A stretch of DNA of 17,479 nucleotides. Source: Verrucomicrobia bacterium UBA3761. GTDB taxonomy: Bacteria; Verrucomicrobiota; Kiritimatiellia; RFP12; UBA1067. This document shows, piece by piece, positions 1 to 6,323 of the stretch. The position numbers and the translations under genes are program-made. The notes under the pieces are model-generated. The model made no database searches. It worked only from the letters and a program-made list of their open reading frames with translations, and had not been told where the DNA came from. Location: the NCBI GenBank assembly GCA_002371135.1, contig DFGB01000065.1, positions 14,016-31,494 of the forward strand, written 5' to 3'. Numbering within the stretch: position 1 is the stretch's first letter; each line of letters starts with the position of its first letter.

Positions 1-156
1 CTCCCCGAGGGCGTCGAGATGGTGATGCCTGGCGACAACGTCGAGATCACGGTCAAGCTCATCGCTCCCGTGGCGCTCGAAGAGAAGATGCGCTTCGCAA
101 TCCGCGAAGGCGGCCGCACGGTCGGCGCCGGCACGGTCTCGAAGGTCATCAAGTAA
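1..156 (+). CDS. tuf: Elongation factor Tu, C-terminal end (partial)
   Basis: The window opens in frame inside a gene whose last 51 codons match the end of domain III of EF-Tu, the GTPase that carries aminoacyl-tRNA to the ribosomal A site. Recognisable pieces are MVMPGDNVEITVKL, then MRFAIREGGRTVGAGTVSKV, and a final IK before TAA; this is one of the most conserved bacterial C-termini. The GTPase domain lies outside the window. Finding it just before rpmG, tRNA-Trp, secE and nusG is the classical arrangement and supports the call. Only the 3' end can be judged, so whether a second tuf copy exists is unknown. Confidence 0.97.
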   Translation, partial: LPEGVEMVMPGDNVEITVKLIAPVALEEKMRFAIREGGRTVGAGTVSKVIK

Positions 157-195
157 GCACCTGCAAAGTCTTCTGTGAGATGCCCTGACGCGCCT

Positions 196-237
196 CGCCC
201 GTCCAAACTCTGAAAAAGGGTGGTCTTGGGACGGGCG
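196..237 (+). promoter_or_regulatory. Stem-loop in the tuf-rpmG spacer
   Basis: In the 138-base spacer after tuf, CGCCCGTCC (196-204) is perfectly complementary to GGACGGGCG (229-237), and further C/G-rich bases outside can extend the stem past a small bulge. There is no U-run after it, so it is not a canonical intrinsic terminator. It may be a processing site or a leader structure for rpmG and the downstream genes. Only the inverted repeat is observed; the role is a guess. Confidence 0.3.
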
Positions 238-294
238 GCGCGCCGGGGCTGATCGACCCCCAGCCGGGTCTAAGGAAGACGAAGGAATACGACA

Positions 295-444
295 ATGCGT
301 GATCTCGCTATTCTGGCCTGCCAGGAGTGCAAACGCAGGAACTACACCACGACGCGCAACAAAAAGACCGTTACCGAGCGTCTCGAAAAGGTGAAGTTCT
401 GCCCCTTCTGCCGCAAGCCCACCACACATAAAGAGACGAAGTAG
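295..444 (+). CDS. rpmG: 50S ribosomal protein L33
   Basis: This 49-residue protein begins MRDLAILACQECKRRNYTTT and is a normal-length bacterial L33, a small protein of the large subunit near the tRNA exit site. It is the zinc-binding form: two CxxC pairs, Cys9/Cys12 and Cys36/Cys39 (CQEC and CPFC). The start is the ATG preceded by an A/G-rich stretch containing AAGGAAGACGAAGGAA. It sits between tuf and tRNA-Trp as in many bacterial tuf-secE-nusG clusters and is probably cotranscribed with them. The intact CxxC pairs suggest a zinc-replete C+ paralogue; whether a C- paralogue exists elsewhere cannot be seen. Confidence 0.96.
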   Translation: MRDLAILACQECKRRNYTTTRNKKTVTERLEKVKFCPFCRKPTTHKETK

Positions 445-460
445 GATTTTTCGATTTGGA

Positions 461-605
461 GATTTTCGATTTGCGATTTGGCGGTGCAGCCTTGAAGAAT
501 AGAACAATCGAAAATCGAAAATCGATCAATCGAAAATCGATCAATCGATCAATCGAAAATCGATCAATCGAAAATCGATCAATCGAAAATCGAAAATCGA
601 TCAAT
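461..605. repeat. Tandem array of CAATCGAT/AAAATCG words with an upstream inverted copy
   Basis: From 505 to 605 the DNA is built only from the 8-mer CAATCGAT and an optional inserted 7-mer AAAATCG. Successive units contain 2, 1, 0, 1, 1 and 2 insertions (22, 15, 8, 15, 15 and 22 bases) and end in CAAT. Upstream, 461-479 (GATTTTCGATTTGCGATTT) is complementary to 505-523 at 17 of 19 positions, so the transcript can fold back. The array ends 5 bases before tRNA-Trp. It has no spacers and so is not a CRISPR. Function unknown: possibly replication slippage, a protein-binding array, or an RNA structure between rpmG and the tRNA. Confidence 0.9.
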
Positions 606-610
606 AAACT

Positions 611-684
611 AGGGTAGTAGCACAATGGCAGTGCAGCGGTCTCCAAAACCGCCTATGGGGGTTCGATTCCCTCCTACCCTGCCA
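611..684 (+). tRNA. tRNA-Trp(CCA)
   Basis: A complete cloverleaf can be drawn. The acceptor stem pairs 611-617 (AGGGTAG) with 674-680 (CTACCCT), G681 is the discriminator, and CCA is encoded at 682-684. The D stem is GCAC/GTGC. The anticodon stem GCGGT/ACCGC encloses loop CTCCAAA, placing the anticodon CCA at 643-645. The T stem GGGGG/CCCTC (one G-U) encloses TTCGATT. Its place just upstream of secE is conserved in many bacteria, and it is probably processed out of the long tuf-secE transcript. Confidence 0.97.
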
Positions 685-704
685 TTAGAAGACGAGGAAA
701 GAAA

Positions 705-896
705 ATGAGCTTTTTTTCTAAGACGAAGGAATATCTTGCCGGGGTCGGCGCTGAATCCAAGCGCGTGACGTGGCCGGGCAGGAAGGAGCTTTGGGAGTCT
801 TCGCTCGTCGTCATCTCGTTCATTTTCATTCTCGCGGCTACAACGCTTGTCTGCGACAAGGCGATCGAGTTCTGCCTCGATTGGATCAAGGGCTGA
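705..896 (+). CDS. secE: Preprotein translocase subunit SecE
   Basis: This 63-residue protein is the short single-span SecE of most bacteria. It clamps the two halves of SecY in the inner-membrane translocon. After an amphipathic N-terminal helix (KTKEYLAGVGAESKRV) comes the conserved VTWPGRKELW at residues 21-30, the cytosolic hinge preceding the membrane helix. One transmembrane segment follows at about residues 33-50. The ATG at 705 has GAGGAAA upstream at good spacing. It follows tRNA-Trp by 20 bases and precedes nusG by 21 bases, the standard secE-nusG pair. The two Sec signal peptides and the lipoprotein signal encoded further right in this window would use this translocon. Confidence 0.95.
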   Translation: MSFFSKTKEYLAGVGAESKRVTWPGRKELWESSLVVISFIFILAATTLVCDKAIEFCLDWIKG

Positions 897-917
897 GGCC
901 CGGAAGAGGGGGAGGCG

Positions 918-1523
918 ATGCAGAAGCAATGGTTTGTCCTGCATACCCTGACGGGGCAGGAAATGAAGGCCAAGCAGTCCATCGACGCTCGCGTCAGGAT
1001 GGAACGCATGGAAGACCTCATCGGGCGCTGCGTCATCCCCACGGAGAAGGTCGTCGAGAAGAAGAACGGACGCAAGCGCACGATTACGCGCCGCGTATTT
1101 CCGGGCTACGTCATTTGCGAACTTGCGCTCTACGATACTGCCAAGCCCGTGGATGAACGCGGGCGCATGGCGATCAACGAGCGCACGTGGCAGTTCCTGC
1201 GCGAAACGCCCGGTGTAGTTGGTTTCGTGGGCGGGGAGAGGCCGGTGCCGCTCAGGGACGCGGAACTTGCGGCGATATTCGACAGCGAGCCCAAGGCAGG
1301 CGGCGACGTCGCGCGTCCCAAGATTGAATTTTCCGTCGACGAGACGGTTAGAGTAAATGACGGTCCGTTCATGGGTTTGACGGGCCAGATTTCAATGGTG
1401 GATCCCGACAAGGACAAACTCAAGGTCGAAGTGAGCATCTTCAACCGCAAGGTCCAGGTCGACGTCGAGAGTTGGCAGGTCGAGAAGGTGGACATCCAAG
1501 ACACCCTCGAACCCGTCAAGTAA
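918..1523 (+). CDS. nusG: Transcription termination/antitermination protein NusG
   Basis: A 201-residue NusG, which binds the RNA polymerase clamp, increases processivity and links polymerase to Rho or the leading ribosome. The NGN domain occupies about residues 1-125, with WFVLHTLTGQEMKA near the start and the family motif FPGYV at 61-65. The KOW domain begins near residue 143 with VRVNDGPFMGLTGQI and ends in a basic strand around FNRKVQVDVE. A loop after FPGYV (residues 74-90) is slightly longer than in E. coli. The start is supported by a strong GGGGGAGG upstream. Its place between secE and rplK is canonical. Confidence 0.96.
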   Translation: MQKQWFVLHTLTGQEMKAKQSIDARVRMERMEDLIGRCVIPTEKVVEKKNGRKRTITRRVFPGYVICELALYDTAKPVDERGRMAINERTWQFLRETPGVVGFVGGERPVPLRDAELAAIFDSEPKAGGDVARPKIEFSVDETVRVNDGPFMGLTGQISMVDPDKDKLKVEVSIFNRKVQVDVESWQVEKVDIQDTLEPVK

Positions 1524-1614
1524 GCCGGTCTGACGCCGGTCTCGGCAGGTTTTGCGGTCCGTTTCCACCGGGCAGGATCCCCGGGAGGAGCCGCACGAAA
1601 GAAGGAACAGGCTA

Positions 1615-2040
1615 ATGGCCAAGAAGGTGACTGGCGTGGTAAAGCTCCAGATCCCCGCAGGTGCGGCTAACCCCGCGCCGCCGGTGGGTCCCGCGCTCGG
1701 TTCTGCTGGTGTCAACATCATGCAGTTCTGCAAGGAGTTCAACGCGAAGACCGCGAAGGACGCGGGTCTCGTCATCCCTGTAATAATCACGGTGTATCAG
1801 GACCGCAGCTTCTCGCTGCAGTTCAAGTCTCCGCCCGCATCGGTCCTGCTGAAGAAGGAAGCGGGTCTTGCGAAGGGCTCCGGCGTGCCGAACAAGAACA
1901 AAGTCGGCAAGGTCACGAAGGCCCAGCTCGCCAAGATCGTCGAGATGAAGAAAGCCGACCTCAACACGGACGACCCCGAGGCGGCCATGAGGATGATCGC
2001 GGGCACGGCCCGCAACATGGGAATCGAGGTGGTTGAATGA
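1615..2040 (+). CDS. rplK: 50S ribosomal protein L11
   Basis: L11 forms the GTPase-associated centre at the base of the stalk with 23S rRNA and L10. The 141-residue length is typical when translation starts at the ATG at 1615, giving MAKKVTGVVKLQIPAG. An in-frame upstream start at 1552 would add 21 residues unlike the family. An AAGGA motif precedes 1615. The N-terminal domain has the conserved ANPAPPVGPALGSAGVNIM (residues 18-36) and FCKEFNAKT; the C-terminal rRNA-binding domain holds KVGKVTKAQL and the helix ending GTARNMGIEV. Its stop overlaps the rplA start by 4 bases (ATGA), implying translational coupling. Confidence 0.97.
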   Translation: MAKKVTGVVKLQIPAGAANPAPPVGPALGSAGVNIMQFCKEFNAKTAKDAGLVIPVIITVYQDRSFSLQFKSPPASVLLKKEAGLAKGSGVPNKNKVGKVTKAQLAKIVEMKKADLNTDDPEAAMRMIAGTARNMGIEVVE

Positions 2041-2729
2041 AGCACGGCAAGAAGTATTTCAACGCGCTCAAGAAGGCTCCCAAGAAGGCGGTGTCGCTTG
2101 AGGAAGCCGTCAAGTTCGTCAAGGCGAACGCCGGCGCGAAGTTCGACGAGACGGTCGACGTCTATTTCCATCTCGGCAAGGAGCTCACGAAGGGCGACAC
2201 CGCCGTGCGCGGCACGGTGAAGCTCCCCAACGGCTCCGGCAAGAAGGTGAAAGTCTGCGTGTTCGCCGGCGGCGAACAGGCCGAGGCCGCCAAGGCCGCG
2301 GGCGCCGATTTCGTCGGCATGGCGGACCTCATCGAGAAGATCACCAAGGAAGGCTGGTGCGATTTCGACGTCGCCATCGCGACCGTCGAAGCCATGAAGG
2401 AAGTGCGCAAGTGCGCTCGCGTGCTCGGCCCCCGCGGCCTCATGCCCAACCCCAAGACCGGCACGGTGACCGATGACGTCTCCACCGCCGTCAAGGACGC
2501 CAAGGGCGGCAAGGTCGACTTCCGCATGGACAAGACCGGCAACCTCGCCGTCATCGCCGGCAAGCGCTCCTTCGAGGAGGCCGCTCTCGTCGGCAACATC
2601 AAGGCCATCGTCTCGGCCGTCACCGCGGCGAAGCCCGCGGCGGTCAAGGGCGTCTTCATCAAGGGGATGTCGATTTCCTCCACGATGGGCGTGGGCGTCA
2701 ACGTGGTCGTCGCGAACGACGCCGAATAA
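2037..2729 (+). CDS. rplA: 50S ribosomal protein L1
   Basis: This 230-residue protein has the normal L1 length and forms the mobile L1 stalk that helps release deacylated tRNA. It begins MKHGKKYFNALKKA, has the helix SLEEAVKFVKANAGAKFDET, and carries the L1 signature around residues 125-140 (VLGPRGLMPNPKTGTV). The C-terminus KGMSISSTMGVGVNV is also family-typical. The start codon lies in the ATGA overlap with rplK. In E. coli L1 represses the L11-L1 operon by binding its leader mRNA; I cannot identify that site here. Codons are strongly C-ending, as expected for a highly expressed gene in a GC-rich genome. Confidence 0.97.
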   Translation: MKHGKKYFNALKKAPKKAVSLEEAVKFVKANAGAKFDETVDVYFHLGKELTKGDTAVRGTVKLPNGSGKKVKVCVFAGGEQAEAAKAAGADFVGMADLIEKITKEGWCDFDVAIATVEAMKEVRKCARVLGPRGLMPNPKTGTVTDDVSTAVKDAKGGKVDFRMDKTGNLAVIAGKRSFEEAALVGNIKAIVSAVTAAKPAAVKGVFIKGMSISSTMGVGVNVVVANDAE

Positions 2730-2743
2730 GGAGGGATTTTCCA

Positions 2744-3274
2744 ATGAGAGTCGAAAAGATTGCAATACTCGACGAAGTCGTCGCCCGTATCAAGGATTCG
2801 GACTACTGCTTCATCATCAACTACGGCGGCGCCACGGTCGCGCAGCTCTCCAAGCTCCGCGCCGACCTGCGCAAGCAGGATTCCCGCCTGCTCGTCGTCA
2901 AGAACACCTACCTCGCCAAGGTCGCGAAGGAGAAGGGCTGGTCGGACGACGTCAACGCGATGCTCTCCGGCCCCACGGCCGTCGCGATCGGCAAGGGCGA
3001 GCCCACGGCCGTCGCAAAGGCGATCATGGAGTTCGTGAACGACAAGGCCCTCGCGGGCAAGGCTTCCGTCAAGGGCGCCGACTATGATTCGAAGATCGTC
3101 GACGCCGCTATGGTCGAAGCGCTCTCGAAGGTGCCCGGCAAGGATCAGCTCCGCGCCACGTTGCTCATGCTCCTCAAGGAGCCCGCAACGCGCCTCGCCC
3201 GCGTCCTCTCCGAAAAGGCCAAGAAGGAGGGCGGCGAAGCCGCTCCCGCCGCCGAAGCTCCCGCCCAGGCGTAA
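2744..3274 (+). CDS. rplJ: 50S ribosomal protein L10
   Basis: L10 is the stalk anchor: its N-terminal domain binds 23S rRNA beside L11 and its C-terminal helix binds L7/L12 dimers. The 176-residue protein starts MRVEKIAILDEVVARIKDS. Conserved L10 features are YGGATVAQLSKLRADLRKQ at about residues 28-46 and the following VVKNTYLAKVA. The region GPTAVAIGKGEPTAVAKAI is also typical. The tail is Ala/Glu/Pro-rich after the L12-binding helix. A strong AAGGAGGG precedes the ATG by a few bases. The spacer after rplA is only 14 bases, leaving no room for the long rplJ leader that L10-L12 binds in E. coli; regulation must differ or act elsewhere. Confidence 0.96.
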   Translation: MRVEKIAILDEVVARIKDSDYCFIINYGGATVAQLSKLRADLRKQDSRLLVVKNTYLAKVAKEKGWSDDVNAMLSGPTAVAIGKGEPTAVAKAIMEFVNDKALAGKASVKGADYDSKIVDAAMVEALSKVPGKDQLRATLLMLLKEPATRLARVLSEKAKKEGGEAAPAAEAPAQA

Positions 3275-3334
3275 CATCGATTTCCAGCTCATGAAACACG
3301 GGGCTGGTTGACAAGTAAAAAAGGAAAAAAGAAA

Positions 3335-3700
3335 ATGACAAACGAAGAAATCATCAAGGAACTTTCTGGCAAGACGGTTCTTGAAATCAACGAGCTCGTC
3401 AAGGCTCTCGAAGAAGCCTGGGGCGTTTCCGCCGCCGCCGCAGTGGCCGTCGCCGGTCCCGCCGCCGGTGCCGCTCCCGCCGAAGAGAAGACCGAGTTCG
3501 ACGTCATCCTCGCCTCCGCCGGCGCCAACAAGATCGCGGTCATCAAGGAAGTCCGCGCCATCACCGGTCTCGGCCTCAAGGACGCCAAGGACCTCGTCGA
3601 CGGCGCTCCCAAGAAGCTCAAGGAAGCCATCGCCAAGGACGAAGCCGAGAAGATCGCCGAGCAGCTCAAGAAGGCCGGCGCGACTGTCGAGATCAAGTAA
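3335..3700 (+). CDS. rplL: 50S ribosomal protein L7/L12
   Basis: This is the stalk protein that recruits and stimulates translational GTPases. Translation from the ATG at 3335 gives 121 residues, the family norm, beginning MTNEEIIKELSGKTVLEINE. A TTG at 3308 in the same frame would add a nine-residue Lys-rich extension not seen in L12. The protein has the dimerising N-terminal helices (1-30), a flexible Ala/Gly/Pro hinge (about 31-50), and the globular C-terminal domain. That domain carries the factor-binding surface (IKEVRAITGLGLKDAKDLVD at 70-89) and ends AGATVEIK. A terminator follows within 25 bases, so it is the last gene of the operon here. Confidence 0.97.
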   Translation: MTNEEIIKELSGKTVLEINELVKALEEAWGVSAAAAVAVAGPAAGAAPAEEKTEFDVILASAGANKIAVIKEVRAITGLGLKDAKDLVDGAPKKLKEAIAKDEAEKIAEQLKKAGATVEIK

Positions 3701-3717
3701 GTCTCCATCGACTTGCC

Positions 3718-3756
3718 AAAAAAAGCGGCGACCCTTCCGGGCCGCCGTTTTTTTTT
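3718..3756. terminator. Intrinsic terminator after rplL, probably bidirectional
   Basis: The arm CGGCG-A-CCC (3726-3734) pairs with GGG-C-CGCCG (3739-3747) around a TTCC loop, with one A-C mismatch. It is followed by nine T (3748-3756) and preceded by seven A (3718-3724), so it can also work for leftward transcripts. It lies between rplL and the convergent leftward gene ending at 3834, and probably ends both. Confidence 0.92.
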
Positions 3757-3758
3757 GC

Positions 3759-3854
3759 CAAGCAGGAAGCAGGAGGCAGGAAGCAGGAGATTCAGGGCGG
3801 CTGTAGCGCAGCCCCTTGAGTCCTTTGCCAAGCCTACTCCCTGCTTCCTGCTTG
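3759..3854. repeat. Inverted and direct AAGCAGG-type repeat
   Basis: The 15-mer CAAGCAGGAAGCAGG at 3759-3773 is repeated perfectly in inverted orientation at 3840-3854 (CCTGCTTCCTGCTTG). The left side also contains further direct variants of GGAAGCAGGAG. Between the arms is a small GGCTG/CAGCC hairpin near 3797-3812. The right arm overlaps the 3' end of the leftward gene and supplies its last codons and stop. The whole looks like an intergenic palindromic repeat that has run into the gene end. Confidence 0.8.
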
Positions 3855-4445
3855 CCGCCAGGCTCTGCGGAAGCGGCGGGCGAAGGGCTGGAAGATGGCG
3901 TAGTCGAAGGAGCGCGGGCTCATGCCCATGAGCCGCGCCGCTTTGACCTTGCAGGCGTTCGTCGAGAGCAGGAGCGCCACGAGCTTGCGGTCGTCTTCCG
4001 CGAGGAGTTCGCACGCCGCGTCGAAGCGTTCGAGCCTGCGCGCGCGGCGGCTCGATTCCGCGCGCCGGTGGAGTTCTTCGCGCACTAGGACGCGGTGGAG
4101 TTCGTCGAGCCGCTTTTTGCGGTCCGTTCCCGTTTGCTGTGCGCCTTTCTCTTCCAGGAGCCGCGCATATCGCGCCGGCGCCGTCGCTCTCAGCGCATTG
4201 CGCGACTTGCGCAGCATCTCCTTGCGAACGAGCGCGAAAACGCGGCAGAAGAAGAGCTGCTGCTCCCGGGCGTTCGCGCCTTCGATGCGCCCTTTGCGCG
4301 CCTCGGCGGCGAGGAGCATCTCGTTGTAGATGTCGTCCTCGTCGATTTCCGTCAACGGCAGCGCCGTGTTGTCCGCGAGCACCTTGGCTTTTTCTCGCGC
4401 CAGGCGCTCGATGTCGATTTTGTATCCGTTTTGCGGTTCTTGCAT
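3834..4445 (-). CDS. Sigma-70-family-like helix-turn-helix protein
   Basis: A 203-residue, strongly basic, probably cytoplasmic protein. Residues 35-82 (IDEDDIYNEMLLA, then QQLFFCRVFALVRKEMLRKS) look like sigma region 2, where ECF sigma factors have a DD-x-Q-E helix followed by a basic helix. A linker rich in Arg and Glu follows. Residues 140-195 resemble sigma region 4, with a probable helix-turn-helix at 165-187 (CKVKAARLMGMSPRSFDYAI). The start was chosen at 4445 because AAAGGAAAC precedes it at good distance; the open frame extends 42 codons further without a ribosome site. It is the only leftward gene, divergent from the HU-like operon. It could also be a non-sigma regulator; no close family is recognised. 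Confidence 0.6.
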   Translation of the reverse strand: MQEPQNGYKIDIERLAREKAKVLADNTALPLTEIDEDDIYNEMLLAAEARKGRIEGANAREQQLFFCRVFALVRKEMLRKSRNALRATAPARYARLLEEKGAQQTGTDRKKRLDELHRVLVREELHRRAESSRRARRLERFDAACELLAEDDRKLVALLLSTNACKVKAARLMGMSPRSFDYAIFQPFARRFRRAWRQAGSRE

Positions 4446-4486
4446 GTGTTTCCTTTCTGCCGGGATTTGCCCGGACGGAAACACAT
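4444..4486 (-). promoter_or_regulatory. Inverted repeat covering the ribosome-binding site and start of the leftward gene
   Basis: The decamer ATGTGTTTCC at 4444-4453 is matched perfectly by GGAAACACAT at 4477-4486. An inner CCGGG/CCCGG pair (4460-4464 and 4470-4474) surrounds a five-base loop. In the leftward transcript the second arm contains the Shine-Dalgarno AAAGGAAAC and the first two bases of the ATG, so folding would hide the start. Alternatively the dyad is an operator for a dimeric regulator, possibly the gene's own product. Confidence 0.6.
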
Positions 4487-4575
4487 TATGGACGGAATCC
4501 GCCTTTTCTATGCGCTGTTCGCATGTTTTCCCGCGCTTTTCCAGCCGATTCTCCGAAATTCCCGCAAACACCCCC

Positions 4576-4605
4576 TTGACAGAATTCCCGCCGGGGAAAA
4601 ATATT
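4576..4605 (+). promoter_or_regulatory. Candidate promoter for the HU-like operon
   Basis: A perfect -35 hexamer TTGACA (4576-4581) is followed 18 bases later by AATATT (4600-4605), a weak -10. It is the best sigma-70-like pair in the 299 bases between the divergent starts and would give a leader of about 130 bases. That leader contains A-rich and T-rich runs near 4638-4660 but no structure I can name. Confidence 0.45.
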
Positions 4606-4744
4606 CCCTCAAGCGGCGGCGGCAGAGTGCGCCTCGCAAAAAAAGTTGAAAAATTTTTTGCCGATTTCCGGTCGAGTTGTCATATGTTTGTGCCGGGGCT
4701 GTTCCCGGCGTCAAACCATAAACAACAAACAAAGGAAAATGCAT

Positions 4745-5455
4745 ATGGCAACATTGCAATACAAAACCGTGCTCGCCAACCTCAATCCCGGCGAGAAAGC
4801 GCGCTACAGGGCCGTCGTGATGACGAACGGCAGCGTGGGACTTGCGAACCTCGCGACGTCCATCCACCAGAAAACAGGCCTCGAGACCACCGTGGTCAAG
4901 TACATCTGCGAGCTCTTCCTCAAGGAGATCGCAAAGCGTCTTGAAAACGGCACCCGCGTCGAGATCGAGGATCTGTTCTCCGGGTATCTCTCCATCAACG
5001 GTCTCTTCGATGCGCAGAACTCGCCGTGGGACAAGTCCAAGCACCGCGTCGTGCCGCACTTCTCCGCCAAGGGTTCGATGCGCAAGGTGTTCGAGGGCGT
5101 CGAGGCGACGAACGTCACTCAGGGCAACCACGTCACGATCCGCCGCGTGCTCGATACCGTCCTCAAGGTGAACGGCAAGATCATGTCCGGCGAGAACGTC
5201 ACGGTCTATATCTCCGGTCTCAATCTCGCCGTCGACCCCGCGCAGGAGGACGAAGGGTGCTGGCTTGAGAAGGACGACGGCACGATAGTCGCGCGTTCCG
5301 AAGTCACCGGCTCCACGCAAACCACGCTCGATTGCAGGTTCGCGACCGTTCCCGCGCCCGGCGTCTACAACATCGTAGTCGCCTCCTGCGGCGGACTCGG
5401 TCCTGAATTCGGCGTGTCCATCGCCCGCCGTTCCGTGGAAGTCGTCGAAGCTTGA
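4745..5455 (+). CDS. HU-like DNA-binding domain protein with DUF4469-like C-terminus
   Basis: A 236-residue protein with an N-terminal HU/IHF-like domain and a beta-rich C-terminal domain. Residues 27-75 (TNGSVGLANLATSIHQKTGL, then ICELFLKEIAKRLENGTRVE) match the HU helix-turn-helix and the strand leading into the DNA-binding arm. Residues about 150-236 (NVTVYISGLNL through YNIVVAS) resemble the Ig-like DUF4469 domain found after HU domains in Bacteroidota and PVC bacteria. The start at 4745 is preferred because AGGA lies 8 bases upstream; an ATG at 4739 is too close to it. There is no signal peptide, so a nucleoid role is likely. The next gene is 18 bases downstream and is a diverged relative. 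Confidence 0.72.
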   Translation: MATLQYKTVLANLNPGEKARYRAVVMTNGSVGLANLATSIHQKTGLETTVVKYICELFLKEIAKRLENGTRVEIEDLFSGYLSINGLFDAQNSPWDKSKHRVVPHFSAKGSMRKVFEGVEATNVTQGNHVTIRRVLDTVLKVNGKIMSGENVTVYISGLNLAVDPAQEDEGCWLEKDDGTIVARSEVTGSTQTTLDCRFATVPAPGVYNIVVASCGGLGPEFGVSIARRSVEVVEA

Positions 5456-5473
5456 TAGAAAGGAAACAAAACA

Positions 5474-6202
5474 ATGAACACAAACAAAAATCCAGACGCC
5501 GTCTACTTCACCACCGTGAAGAGCGCCTTCGAAACGGCAGAAGGAAAGTACACCGGCTCCATCGTCCACAAGGACAGTTCGGACCTCGACGAGGTCGTTT
5601 CGCTCATCTGCTCCACCCGCCCGTACATCGACGAGGCGACGGTGAAGATGGTGATTGCGGCGCTGGCGGCCGAAATCCGCCGCGAGGTCGGGGAGAATTT
5701 CCGCTACGTGACCACCGGCACGTCCACGGCGTTCGCCCCGGCCATCTCCGGCAGCGTCCCGGCGATGGACTCCGCCCTAGAGGCGGGCGTGAACGACATC
5801 TACGTCAACATCACGACCCTCGACAAACTTCGCAAGGCGATCGCGGCGCTCGTGCCCGTCCGCGCCGACGAAGGTCCTGCGAACGTCATCGTCGACAAGA
5901 TAGAGGACGTCGCAACGGGCGCCTGCGGCCAGATCTCCCTCGGCGGCGATTTCGTCGTCACCGGCTACAACATCAGCGCTTCGCATGATGGCGAAAGCCT
6001 GCGTCTCGTAGACGACGAGGGAGTTGTTCTCGCCACCGCGACCATAAAGGAAGAGGATGGCAAGGGCCAGCGCATCACCGCCGCATTCGACGGCGCGCTG
6101 GAAATCGAGGCAGGCAAATATTGGCTGCATCTCGTCTCCCGCGGCTACTCTACGCCGCTCGAGGAGCTCGTCACCTACGCCCGCAGAGTCGTGCTCGCGT
6201 AG
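5474..6202 (+). CDS. Second HU-like/DUF4469-like protein, diverged paralogue
   Basis: A 242-residue protein with the same two-part layout as the gene before it but low direct similarity. Residues 35-80 (DLDEVVSLICSTRPYIDEAT then VKMVIAALAAEIRREVGE) give an HU-like pair of helices. Residues 105-135 carry an arm-like stretch. Residues about 155-242 (GDFVVTGYNISASHDGESL to YARRVVLA) resemble a DUF4469-type beta domain. The ribosome site AGAAAGGAAAC stands 8-10 bases before the ATG. The two genes are clearly cotranscribed and end at the terminator at 6208. They may form a heterodimer as HU-alpha/HU-beta and IHF do, which is inference. DNA binding by this copy is less certain than by the first. 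Confidence 0.62.
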   Translation: MNTNKNPDAVYFTTVKSAFETAEGKYTGSIVHKDSSDLDEVVSLICSTRPYIDEATVKMVIAALAAEIRREVGENFRYVTTGTSTAFAPAISGSVPAMDSALEAGVNDIYVNITTLDKLRKAIAALVPVRADEGPANVIVDKIEDVATGACGQISLGGDFVVTGYNISASHDGESLRLVDDEGVVLATATIKEEDGKGQRITAAFDGALEIEAGKYWLHLVSRGYSTPLEELVTYARRVVLA

Positions 6203-6207
6203 GTCGC

Positions 6208-6253
6208 ACCGGGAGGGGGGCGCTTGTTTTCGCGGCGCGCCCCTCCCGGTTTT
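6208..6253 (+). terminator. Intrinsic terminator after the HU-like operon
   Basis: ACCGGGAGGGG (6208-6218) is perfectly complementary to CCCCTCCCGGT (6240-6250), the stem extending inward with G/C bases. A short T run (6250-6253) follows. The 11-bp GC-rich stem 5 bases after the stop codon makes a strong terminator despite the short U tract. Confidence 0.88.
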
Positions 6254-6274
6254 CAATTCGCCAAAATTCCCCCC

Positions 6275-6303
6275 TTGTAATTGCGGCGGAGATATGGTAT
6301 AAT
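6275..6303 (+). promoter_or_regulatory. Sigma-70 promoter of tRNA-Pro
   Basis: TTGTAA (-35, 6275-6280) and a consensus TATAAT (-10, 6298-6303) are separated by exactly 17 bases. The start point would fall near 6310, about 14 bases before the mature tRNA. This is the best-formed promoter in the window. Confidence 0.88.
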
Positions 6304-6323
6304 ATCGTTCGTTTTCGACTAGT

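Noticed and set aside
505..605. Possible CRISPR array
   Set aside because: Units of 8-22 bases join directly with no unique spacers, and no cas genes are present.
371..646. Leftward open frame across the repeat array and tRNA-Trp
   Set aside because: Its protein is only a translation of the repeat (FSIDR words) and it crosses a tRNA gene.
2162..3292. Leftward open frame of 376 codons opposite rplA and rplJ
   Set aside because: Strong C-ending codon use in the ribosomal genes leaves few stops on the opposite strand. Nothing recognisable is encoded.
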